Of a stretch of 14,962 nucleotides of DNA, positions 8,152 through 14,962 are shown piece after piece. Each line of letters starts with the position of its first letter. The stretch's first letter is position 1. Origin of the DNA: Thalassiosira profunda (taxonomy: Eukaryota; Bacillariophyta; Thalassiosirophyceae; Thalassiosirales; Thalassiosiraceae). A program made the translations under genes and the position numbers. The stretch spans positions 1 to 14,962 of the forward strand of contig JALLAP010000269.1 of the NCBI GenBank assembly GCA_036939355.1. Direction: 5' to 3'. The notes below the pieces were generated by a model. The model did not search any database. It saw only the letters and a program-made list of their open reading frames with translations, and was not told the origin of the DNA.

Positions 8152-8325
8152 CGCTGCTCGCCCTCAGCGCCCGCGACGCCTTGGTTGCGGCTTGTGCTGG
8201 GGCTAAAAAAAAAATGTCTCAAATTCCACGTCGCAAATCCGCGCTCAAAACCGCCCCCGCGCAGCCCCGCGACGGCTCCTCATAATTTTGCAGCGGCCGG
8301 CCAAGCAGCATCCGTCGAGCCCACC
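8152..8325. promoter_or_regulatory. Bidirectional promoter between the DUF3754 gene and the ABC-MlaE gene
   Basis: Only 174 bp separate the two divergent ATGs, so the genes must share promoter sequence. It is GC-rich, with an A10 run at 8205-8214 and no evident TATA box. The plus-strand ATG at 8326 has a strong ccaccATGg context. Confidence 0.6.
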
Positions 8326-10158
8326 ATGGCGTCGACACGCTTCTCCGACGGCGCGGCGGACGGCCGGCCCATCCTCCAATTTGCCGCCAAGAACGTCGAT
8401 GCATCTAAATGCCCCTTCACCAACCCGACGGTATCCTTCGCCCTCAGCCGCTCGGGCTGCCTCCACCTCGCTGGGCCGAGTGGCGCTGGAAAGACCACCC
8501 TCTCGAATTACATCGCCGGCATTCTGCCTCCGAAGAAGGGCAAGAAGATGCTGCGCAACACCTTGGGTATTGAAATAACAGAGTGCGCATGGGACGAACG
8601 CATCCCCGAGGGAGAGCGGGCGGGGATGCTGTTCCAGCAGACGACCCTGATAGATTCGCTGACGGTGGCGGGCAACGTGTGCGTGGCCCTCGAACATTGT
8701 CCCGCGGCCAAGAGTGGAAAGGATGCGATGACCGAGCAGCAGAAGCGGGCGACCATCAAACGCTTGTTGGAGACGGTGGGTTTGGACTACCTCTACGACG
8801 GGCCCAAGCGCCCTTCGGAGCTGTCAGGCGGCATGGCGCGGAGGGCCTCGTTGGCATTGCAATTGGCGCAGCATAAGCACGTGATTGTCTTGGACGAGCC
8901 ATTTGCCGGACTGGACTACGCCACGGCGGTGGGGGTGGCGAGAGAATTGGAGAAACTCCGAAGAGAGAAGGGAACGGCGTTGCTGCTCATATCTCATGAG
9001 CCCGATGTTGTGGATATTGTAATGGGCAAGGCGACGAGTTTGAACAGGGTGCAGAGCAACGGAAGCAATGGGGACAAGACGACGCTGCACGCGGCTTCCG
9101 GGAGCACTGTGACTCTCACACGGAGGGACTCGGCGGATTCCGATGCAAAGGCGAGCAGCAAGCTCCGGCATCCGTCCACATTTGGAAAGGATCCACACCA
9201 GCGCCTCATCGTCAAGGTACTGGACTACTTTCTCTACTCCCTGCCTTTGATTCTGCTGACCTTTCTTGCGGCTGGACTGGCAATCTCGATGCTCTCGTCG
9301 GATATACTGCGCCGAGTCGATGTCACAGACACAGTGCTTTCTGTCGTGCAAAGGGAGGTGAAACCGATCATCCAAATGTTCACAGGAGAGGAAGAAGCGA
9401 ATCCAATGTACACGATGATGATCAATATGAAGGTCCGGAACATGCTGAATACGACCATTCCTCCGGCGAAAGCGACTCTGTACGCGATGGGCATGGCCAA
9501 GCTCTTCGTCTTGGAGATTGGTCCGCTGATCACTTCGCTTCTTCTGAGCGGGCGGATCGGCGGAAGCTACTCGGGCGAGGTGGCGACGATGCAGGCCACG
9601 GCGCAGAACAAACTGCTGCTGACGCTGGGCATCAGCCCCGTGGTGTGGACGTTCGGCCCTTCGTTGCTGGCGAGCTGGATGGCCTCGCCGCTGCTGACGA
9701 TGGCAGGGACAGTATTGGCGTTGGAGATCGGGGCGCACGTGGGCCCGCAGTACGGCATTGGCGATATCGAGGGCTACCGCAAAGAAGTGTGGGACGCAGT
9801 GTTTGTGCCTCTAAGGCTACGAGGAGTGGTCTCGTGGTCGGAGAACGAAGGATGGGAGCACGGCGGCCAAACGCTGATGGAATCAGTGTACAGCTACCTC
9901 GATCTACGCTGCACGTTCTCGGACACTTATCTCGATGCGTTCGTTGAGATTTCCACTCACCCTGTGTGCTTCCATCTGATCAAAAGTCTGGTGTTCATGA
10001 CGATCATCATGGGCGTGGCGGAGGTGGCAGCGCGGAGGAAAGCGGACTTGACGCCGCGAGGTGTACCGAAAGTGATCACGACGAGCGTTGTGGGTGGTAG
10101 TTTGCTTGTTATCTTCGCGGATTGGGGCTTCTCCCAGCTGTTGTTGAAAAGGCACTGA
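8326..10158 (+). CDS. Fused ABC ATPase-MlaE permease (TGD3/TGD1-like lipid transporter)
   Basis: A single exon encodes 610 residues. The N-terminal half is an ABC ATPase: Walker A GPSGAGKTT at residues 50-58, a Q-loop in MLFQQTTLIDSL, signature LSGGMARR from residue 166 (the form typical of MlaF/TGD3), Walker B VIVLDEPFAGLD from 186 with catalytic E191, and switch His H224. After a polar linker (about 235-290) comes an MlaE-type permease: first hydrophobic segment about 299-322, the hallmark EIGPLITSLLLSGRIGG from E397, and C-terminal membrane helices ending FADWGFSQLLL. In bacteria and plants these two subunits are separate proteins that work with an MCE lipid-binding protein to move phospholipid-type lipids between membranes. 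No MCE protein is in the window. No signal or plastid presequence is visible at this start. The open frame extends upstream to 8023 but overlaps the neighbouring gene and adds no hydrophobic leader. Assignment is confident; lipid substrate and membrane are inferred. Confidence 0.9.
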   Translation: MASTRFSDGAADGRPILQFAAKNVDASKCPFTNPTVSFALSRSGCLHLAGPSGAGKTTLSNYIAGILPPKKGKKMLRNTLGIEITECAWDERIPEGERAGMLFQQTTLIDSLTVAGNVCVALEHCPAAKSGKDAMTEQQKRATIKRLLETVGLDYLYDGPKRPSELSGGMARRASLALQLAQHKHVIVLDEPFAGLDYATAVGVARELEKLRREKGTALLLISHEPDVVDIVMGKATSLNRVQSNGSNGDKTTLHAASGSTVTLTRRDSADSDAKASSKLRHPSTFGKDPHQRLIVKVLDYFLYSLPLILLTFLAAGLAISMLSSDILRRVDVTDTVLSVVQREVKPIIQMFTGEEEANPMYTMMINMKVRNMLNTTIPPAKATLYAMGMAKLFVLEIGPLITSLLLSGRIGGSYSGEVATMQATAQNKLLLTLGISPVVWTFGPSLLASWMASPLLTMAGTVLALEIGAHVGPQYGIGDIEGYRKEVWDAVFVPLRLRGVVSWSENEGWEHGGQTLMESVYSYLDLRCTFSDTYLDAFVEISTHPVCFHLIKSLVFMTIIMGVAEVAARRKADLTPRGVPKVITTSVVGGSLLVIFADWGFSQLLLKRH

Positions 10159-10318
10159 AGAGCGAACGTTTCGCCTTGTGCAGTTGCTGAAGTGTCGTTG
10201 CCACGATGACTGGCTGAAGCCGAAGCGATTGGCTCAATAATGATTTGCTTTGCCATCCTAGTATTGTGCCTATCATTATTGCAGCTATTGTACAGTCACT
10301 CATCCCAGATTCATTCCG
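10159..10318. other. Convergent 3' intergenic region with inverted repeat
   Basis: This region separates the stops of the ABC gene and the protease gene. CAATAATGAT at 10235-10244 recurs as its exact reverse complement at 10272-10281, so each gene reads the same AATAAT-containing decamer downstream of its stop. This might act as poly(A)-type signals for both genes, or form a hairpin with a 27-nt loop. Confidence 0.4.
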
Positions 10319-11762
10319 TTACGATTGGCCCTCTATCGTCACCTTGTCGAGGAGCACGTTGTCGCCGACGCCGTCTCCATCGACCCGAAACCGCAGCCTC
10401 AAGTCGGACGCGCTGGACACTTCAAACTCCAGATTCATGTCGTCGTACCATTCGCCATTGTCAAATGCGTGCATGGCAGACCAGCACTTGGAGCCAGTGA
10501 CCGCCGCATTGTCCAGCTCATAATCCACGCATAGATCGTCCGCGTGCGCCATGCCAACGGCGTAGAAGGAGAAGGTCACTTTGATCTTGGTGAAGGGGTT
10601 GTGCGCCAAGCTGACCAGATTCGACGTCAGGGACGCCTTCCCGTCCGCGGCGCCCTCGAGACGAACGACACCTTCCCGGTTCATTGCGTACGGGTAGTGG
10701 TTGGCGTCCATCGGCGGATTGTAGAAGATCCCAAATCCGAAATCGAAGGTCTCCTCGTCGATGGTAATCCATTCCGTGGAAGGGGGCAGGTTGGCACAGT
10801 CGAACGACTCCGGAGGGTCGGAAGAATTCTCGCACACCGCACGACGAATCCAATGATATTGCGCGCTGACACGAGCGCTGAAGTAAATGAGAGAGATCGC
10901 ACACTGTGAGCAAAACGAGGCATCACAAGATGCAAGGAACTGCCAGACTCGCGTGGAACGCAAACAAGTGTACTCACTAGACGCCAGGGAAGTCGGGATG
11001 AGCACAGCCGATGCCCCACGATACCACGCCGACCTGCTCGTCGACCCCGGAATCCGAGCGAACGACGAGCGGTCCGCCGCTGTCGCCTTGGCAGCTGTCC
11101 TTCACATCAGAGGACTCGGCGCAGACCATGTTGTCCGTAACTTCGTTGTGATAATCGTATTCCCAGCCCTCCTCTGTGGACGAGGAAGCATTGCAGGCAT
11201 CGTTTGTGATAACTTGCACCTCCACCTCGTTCAGCACGGCAGCCATCGTGACCTCGTCCTGGTCCGCATTGATATCTCCCCAACCCAGAGCCGTGACGTC
11301 GGATCCGACGGCGACGACATTGGGACTGACAGACGCCAGATCGATCGTCTCGTTCGTCGGCCGAGCGAGGAAGAGGAGCATGAAGTCGTTGTAAGTAGTA
11401 TCGTCATCGTATTGGGGATGAGGCATCTCCAGGGCGACATCGATGGCGTCGCCGTCCGTGGAGTTGAGTGCGTGACGTCCGACAATCGCCTGATACGTTC
11501 CACCGGCGCAGTGAGCCGCGCTAAGAACGACATCCGGAGCGATCATGGAGCCGCCGCAGAAGTGTCCGTACGAATCCTGGAGGCTAACGGCGTAGGAGTA
11601 CCGGCCCTCGGGGGCCTTGGAACCGCCGATGATGCGGTTGTTGTCATCGAAGATGCCGAGGTCACGGTGGCCGTCGTGCTGGTGGACGCCGCGGAGAGAC
11701 GTCGCTGCAGCTCCGGCGAAGAGCTGGGAGACCAGGAGGGCTTTGGAAAGGGATTGATTCAT
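10319..11762 (-). CDS. Secreted trypsin-like (S1) serine protease with C-terminal beta-rich domain, two exons
   Basis: Exon 1 is 11762-10978 and exon 2 is 10877-10319, giving 447 residues. A signal peptide covers about residues 1-20, followed by a short propeptide with an activation site R43|IIGG. The triad is complete: H84 in SAAHC, D126 in YNDFMLL and S228 in CQGDSGGP. D222, six residues before the Ser, is the trypsin specificity pocket Asp, so cleavage after Arg/Lys is expected. The intron sits just inside GVYARVS near the end of the protease domain. Residues about 275-447 form a separate domain with a FDFGFGIF opening and an LRFRVDGDGVGDNVLLDKV ending. It resembles the MAM-like or lectin-like beta sandwich often attached to stramenopile proteases, but I cannot name it firmly. 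Four Asn-X-Ser/Thr sites fit a secreted glycoprotein. Confidence 0.92.
10878..10977 (-). other. Intron of the trypsin-like protease gene (100 nt)
   Basis: On the minus strand the donor is ta|gtgagtac and the acceptor is catttacttcag|c, a pyrimidine-rich tract. Splicing rebuilds the Tyr of GVYARVSAQYHWI, the standard end of an S1 domain. Without splicing, exon 1 would stop at tag immediately. Confidence 0.92.
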
Positions 11763-12200
11763 GGTGGATACGTGTTGGTCGGCGGAGAGGGGGTGGCTCT
11801 ATTGGTTGAATTGCAATCGGCTCGGCCGCGGTGTTGGGATTATGAGCACAAGTTGTGAGCTCCTCGGCACATTTGATGGGAATGCTCGAACGATCGGCAG
11901 TGGATATTATGGGATCGAATGATGGGATCGAACGATGGGATTGATAGGACGTCCACGGTGGATGAGAAGTGCAGGCGGCGCGCAACCACGATCGGCGCGG
12001 CGTCGAGCTTGCCAAAATGTGACTGGTCCCGACGAGCGGCATTAAAGTCACTATTCATGGAGAGGTGAACCGTCTCATGCGAAGGTATGATCACAGATCT
12101 CTTCTCCAAACTCGTCCCTTTGCTCCTCTAGCAAGATGTGGGCGAAGAGAAGGGAAGCTTTGTTTGTTGGTTGGAGGAAAAGCCTGCACACAGCTTCGCT
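11763..12200. promoter_or_regulatory. Intergenic region: protease promoter and 3' flank of the F-box gene
   Basis: About 438 bp lie between two tandem minus-strand genes. It should hold the protease promoter (right of 11762) and the 3' end of the F-box gene (left of 12201). Apart from three 13-nt tandem repeats at 11909-11947, nothing was recognised, and no convincing frame was seen on either strand. Confidence 0.45.
11909..11947 (+). repeat. 13-nt tandem repeat, three copies
   Basis: Units atgggatcgaatg, atgggatcgaacg and atgggattgatag follow one another; the first two differ at one base and the third has decayed. The array lies 150-185 bp upstream of the protease start, so it could be a repeated protein-binding site or a simple minisatellite. 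Confidence 0.8.
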
Positions 12201-13205
12201 CTAACTAATGCGGTCGATGTATGACTGGCTGTACACACCCTCGAGCATAGCGATGACCTTCAGCAATCCCCTCAAGTCCTCTCTCCGCACTCCATTCTCA
12301 ACCTCGCTCTCTCTCATCCGTGTTGCAAATTCCAGAGCCGTGAGATCCACGCCCTTGACACTTTTTCGTGGATTGGAGAACAACCGAAATCTAGAGCATC
12401 CTCGAACGTTGCGGTTGGCTCCGGCAGACAGCAGATACTTCACCACTGTGTGCATCCCCCGTGCTGCTGCAATTATCAATGCATACAGCTCCCTCCCCGT
12501 GCTCGACGAGAGGCACATCCCCACCTCCCCCGACGCGGCCGATGCTTCGTACACAGGCGCAATTGTGGAGGAGGTGCCCAGCCCAACCTCGGCGCTGGGC
12601 ACGTTCGGGTTGGCTCCGTTCTCTTCCACCAAGAATTTGACGCACTTCAAGATGACCGATTCGTTGACGTATCTCGCGCGGACGACTTCGACTAAGAAGG
12701 TGCCCCCGGTGCGGACTCGCCTGTTTATTGCCACCGGCTCGTATTCTCTCAATAACTTCTTCAACAGCGATAGTGAAAGGGGCTTTTTGGACGAGTGGAC
12801 GTGCTCCTGCAGTTCCAGAATGGCCGACTCGTTCCGCGATAGGAGCAGATTGTAGGAGTGAATGAACATGTCTTTTGGCGTCGAAGGTTTCAGGCGCCCC
12901 GATCGGCGGGGAGGGGAGGATCCATCGGTCCGTGCTCGCTTGGTCGGCCGGAATGTGCTGGGTATTGAGTGATTTGATGGTGCATTTGCAGCTTCGTTGC
13001 AAACATTGCTGGGTTTGTAATAATCACAGGCAAGATCGTGCGTAGCGAGCTCCCAAAGGTCACGCTTTGCGTCCAGCTCTTGCTGCCATTGCCTGGAGAG
13101 TGGGCGCAGGATATGGCAGATGCTCGGCCCGATGAGGGTGGGAGAGCTGGCCACGTAACCAAAGATTGCGTGCAATATCTCGTCCGGCAGGTCGATTAGT
13201 TCCAT
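12201..13205 (-). CDS. F-box protein with degenerate ankyrin-like repeats
   Basis: A single exon encodes 334 residues. I chose the ATG at 13205; the frame extends upstream only through non-ATG codons. Residues 1-42 fit an F-box (LIDLPDEILHAIFGYV, then LRPLSRQW), which would bind a Skp1-type adaptor in an SCF ubiquitin ligase. Residues 86-107 are basic (RPTKRAR, PPRRSGRLK), possibly a nuclear signal. Residues about 183-200 (ILKCVKFLVEENGANPN) and 242-268 (LIIAAARGMHTVVKYLLSAGANRNVRG) read as ankyrin helices and loops. A C-terminal block RLFSNPRKSVKGVDLTALEFA follows. I recall this combination from diatom-type genomes, but that is memory rather than a search. The gene is divergent from the THOC6-like gene 323 bp away. 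A substrate-receptor role is inferred. Confidence 0.8.
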   Translation of the reverse strand: MELIDLPDEILHAIFGYVASSPTLIGPSICHILRPLSRQWQQELDAKRDLWELATHDLACDYYKPSNVCNEAANAPSNHSIPSTFRPTKRARTDGSSPPRRSGRLKPSTPKDMFIHSYNLLLSRNESAILELQEHVHSSKKPLSLSLLKKLLREYEPVAINRRVRTGGTFLVEVVRARYVNESVILKCVKFLVEENGANPNVPSAEVGLGTSSTIAPVYEASAASGEVGMCLSSSTGRELYALIIAAARGMHTVVKYLLSAGANRNVRGCSRFRLFSNPRKSVKGVDLTALEFATRMRESEVENGVRREDLRGLLKVIAMLEGVYSQSYIDRIS

Positions 13206-13528
13206 GTGCGGCTGCGCGGTCGGGAAAGAAGAGCTCTTCACACTGCAAACTCCAACACCAACGTCCAACGTCCGCCCTCTTCTGTCAAGTGGCCGCGTCC
13301 TCTTTCAGCATGTGTTGTGTGCAAAGTGCAAAGAGCGAAGTTGCAGGGAACGATTAGCGGGGGCCCTCTTTCTCGGTTTCCTTGTTGTCGCGTGTTTAAT
13401 AGCGTTATTTAGGGAGCAGAGGGGATTATGCCCTCCAAAGGCCGGCGACGCCCGCTTTTTTTCGGGGTGGAGGTGGGGAGGTCCCTCACATCATCACGCA
13501 CCCGGCATCCGCCAGGCCCGTATCCGCC
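13206..13528. promoter_or_regulatory. Bidirectional promoter between F-box and THOC6-like genes
   Basis: This 323-bp interval lies between two divergent ATGs. It contains a T6 run followed by a purine-rich stretch (about 13456-13480). No TATA box was recognised and no gene was seen; frames through it are short and not conserved-looking. Confidence 0.5.
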
Positions 13529-14857
13529 ATGACCGTCGTGGCCCCCGCAGCCGCCGGCGTCGGCCTCGCTACGGCCAAGAGGAAGTTCTTTCAGCGCCGC
13601 GATCCGTACGTGAAATATTTCCAGGGCAAGAAGAGGGGCGTCGACGGTGCACCCACCAACCAGCCGTCGGTTGCCTCCGCGTGCACGGTGTACGGATCGG
13701 CCTTCAGCCCTCCCTTCCGGGGCAAGCGGTACTTTTTGGCGTGCACCTCGGAGGGATGCGTGGCCGTCTGGGACGTGCGGCCGCCCTCGTCCTCCCGGGA
13801 TGATGGCGCGGAGGCGTCCGGATCGCTGGCGCCATTGTTCAGTGTCCGTGTGGGGGGAGAGTCTGGACCCAACAACCGTGTCCTGTACGATTTGCAATTC
13901 ATCGAGGAGAACGGCAACCATCTCCTTGTGGTGTCGGGCGATCCTGGGATCGTCGTTTACCGATGGTCCGACTTCGAGGCGACCATTGACGCTAATTCAG
14001 ATGGGGGAACAAGTGTCGTCATGTCTCCGGTTGCCACCTTCCAGCCGCACCCGTCTCCTGCAACAGCGTACGGGGAATCGGTGGAGATCAACTCGACCGC
14101 GTACAGCCCATCCGATGGCGTATTGTATGGCGCCGCCGGAGATGCGTTTGGCTGCTATCAATGGGATCTGGCTTCAGAGAAGTTGCTGGGAACGTTTGGC
14201 GCTGGACATCACCAGAACTACTTGCACGTGGTAAAAACCATTCCCGAGCACGAAGGCGTGGGGACTCGATATGTCATCACTGGTGGGGAAGATGGCAACA
14301 TGGGCTTTTGGGACGGAAAGGATCGAAAGCTGGTGGAAATGGTGGATGTGCAATCGGCAATGAACAAGTCCAAGGGACTAGTCACATCAAGTGCCACGAG
14401 CAACAGCCGGAGCTTTGGCAACTCATCCACCTGGAGCAGCGGTTCGAACTTGTGGGTGTCGTCCATGGACACCAATGGCGACTGGCTGGCGGTCGGAGGC
14501 GGAGCCGAGACCACGAGCGGCAGCCTTGGGGCGAGACAAGGCTCCGGCACCTCGGGCTTCCTGAGCTTGTGGCACCTGCCTTCGCGGACCTTCACCGCGG
14601 GGTGTGTCACGCGCGAAAGCGTCAACTCGGTCGTATACAATTCACCTATGGATTGCTTCGTGTCGGGTGGAAACGAGGGAAGGATATCTTTGTGGGAAGC
14701 AACGACTCTGGCGAGGAAAGGGCGGGCGTGGAGTGCGCCGTCTGCAACCTACACCACGTCGGTGGACCCTGAATCGAGCATTATGGTGGTTGGGGGATCG
14801 GGAGGTACGCTGGACTGCTTTGTGGATCGCGTTAAGATTTTGCAATTGCATGTATGA
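13529..14857 (+). CDS. WD40-repeat protein, THO complex subunit 6-like
   Basis: A single exon encodes 442 residues, with the start in a gccATG context. WD-type strand ends are visible at VAVWD (78-82), VVYRW (142-146), CYQWD (209-213), GFWD (259-262), LSLWH (345-349) and ISLWE (386-390), giving a single beta-propeller. The order of motifs follows THOC6: a GAAGD segment near 201, HHQNYLHVV then ITGGEDG near 250, WVSSMDTNGDWLAVGGG at 309-325 immediately before the LSLWHL blade, and a final VGGSGGTLDCFV. THOC6 is part of the THO/TREX complex, which couples transcription to mRNA export in the nucleus. Residues about 280-308 are a Ser/Asn-rich insertion. The first 40 residues are basic and do not look like a targeting peptide. 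A generic WD40 scaffold is the alternative, less likely. Confidence 0.85.
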   Translation: MTVVAPAAAGVGLATAKRKFFQRRDPYVKYFQGKKRGVDGAPTNQPSVASACTVYGSAFSPPFRGKRYFLACTSEGCVAVWDVRPPSSSRDDGAEASGSLAPLFSVRVGGESGPNNRVLYDLQFIEENGNHLLVVSGDPGIVVYRWSDFEATIDANSDGGTSVVMSPVATFQPHPSPATAYGESVEINSTAYSPSDGVLYGAAGDAFGCYQWDLASEKLLGTFGAGHHQNYLHVVKTIPEHEGVGTRYVITGGEDGNMGFWDGKDRKLVEMVDVQSAMNKSKGLVTSSATSNSRSFGNSSTWSSGSNLWVSSMDTNGDWLAVGGGAETTSGSLGARQGSGTSGFLSLWHLPSRTFTAGCVTRESVNSVVYNSPMDCFVSGGNEGRISLWEATTLARKGRAWSAPSATYTTSVDPESSIMVVGGSGGTLDCFVDRVKILQLHV

Positions 14858-14929
14858 TGCTACAAGTCATTTATGCAATGGAATGTATCTGGTGTACTAT
14901 ATTATAGGTCTCTCCTCTCATGCCCAGAG

Positions 14930-14948
14930 TGTTTCTCGTAGAGAAACA
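14930..14948. other. Perfect 8-bp hairpin downstream of the THOC6-like gene
   Basis: tgtttctc and gagaaaca are exact reverse complements around a 3-nt loop (gta), about 75 nt beyond the stop. It may lie in the 3' UTR or be chance. Otherwise 14858-14962 shows only AT-richer flank. Confidence 0.6.
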
Positions 14949-14962
14949 TCCCGAGAACAACC

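Noticed and set aside
8023..8325. Upstream extension of the ABC-MlaE protein to an earlier ATG at 8023
   Set aside because: It overlaps the divergent DUF3754 coding region, adds low-complexity Arg/Pro/Ala sequence and provides no signal peptide; the ATG at 8326 has a strong context.
8824..9738. 304-residue minus-strand frame opposite the ABC-MlaE gene
   Set aside because: Arg/Gln/His-rich shadow of a clearly coding strand.
10887..11858. 323-residue plus-strand frame opposite the protease
   Set aside because: Antisense shadow of a gene with a complete catalytic triad; Val/Asp/Arg-rich with no domain.
13206..13268. N-terminal extension of the F-box protein
   Set aside because: It lacks an ATG; the F-box begins right after the ATG at 13205.
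1..14962. tRNA, rRNA, CRISPR array or insertion sequence
   Set aside because: None was seen by eye: no cloverleaf-like segment, regular spacer array or bacterial transposase; introns and targeting peptides indicate eukaryotic nuclear DNA.

Overview
The window looks like nuclear DNA of a eukaryotic alga with a complex red-lineage plastid, most likely a photosynthetic stramenopile (diatom or relative). Three things point there. Genes are dense and alternate strands, with short GT-AG introns of about 72-112 nt. One protein (5905-8151, minus) starts with a signal peptide followed by a Phe-containing VGAF junction and a basic stretch, the pattern of the heterokont bipartite plastid presequence. 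Other proteins carry features I associate with stramenopiles: tandem WRKY19-like zinc fingers, an F-box/degenerate-ankyrin protein, and a trypsin with an extra C-terminal beta-rich domain. No bacterial-type operon, rRNA, tRNA or CRISPR array was seen. The species cannot be named from the sequence alone.

Layout from left to right. At 1-60 (minus) lies the N-terminus of a gene that runs off the window. At 311-4082 (plus) a large four-exon gene encodes a roughly 1,177-residue nuclear-looking protein: acidic region, CW-like cysteine finger, a large unrecognised core, a repeated coiled segment, a possible zinc ribbon and two WRKY19-like fingers. Directly after its stop, at 4083-4202 (minus), sits a truncated paralogue of the gene at the left edge, so the zinc-finger gene is flanked by two diverged copies of the same gene start. 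At 4640-5784 (plus) is a three-exon METTL13/EEF1AKMT4-like methyltransferase, convergent with 5905-8151 (minus), a plastid-targeted DUF3754 (TMEM143-like) membrane protein. That gene is divergent from 8326-10158 (plus), a single polypeptide that fuses an MlaF/TGD3-type ABC ATPase to an MlaE/TGD1-type permease. At 10319-11762 (minus) is a two-exon secreted trypsin-like protease with a C-terminal beta-rich domain. At 12201-13205 (minus) is an F-box/ankyrin-like protein, divergent from 13529-14857 (plus), a WD40 protein resembling THO complex subunit 6.

Most of these genes are unrelated housekeeping or accessory genes rather than a pathway. Two local relationships may matter. The DUF3754 gene and the fused lipid-type ABC transporter share a 174-bp bidirectional promoter and are both membrane proteins. 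The zinc-finger gene together with its flanking partial gene copies looks like the product of a segmental duplication or a mobile unit, and is the most unusual region. The fused ABC-MlaE transporter is the clearest unusual protein architecture.
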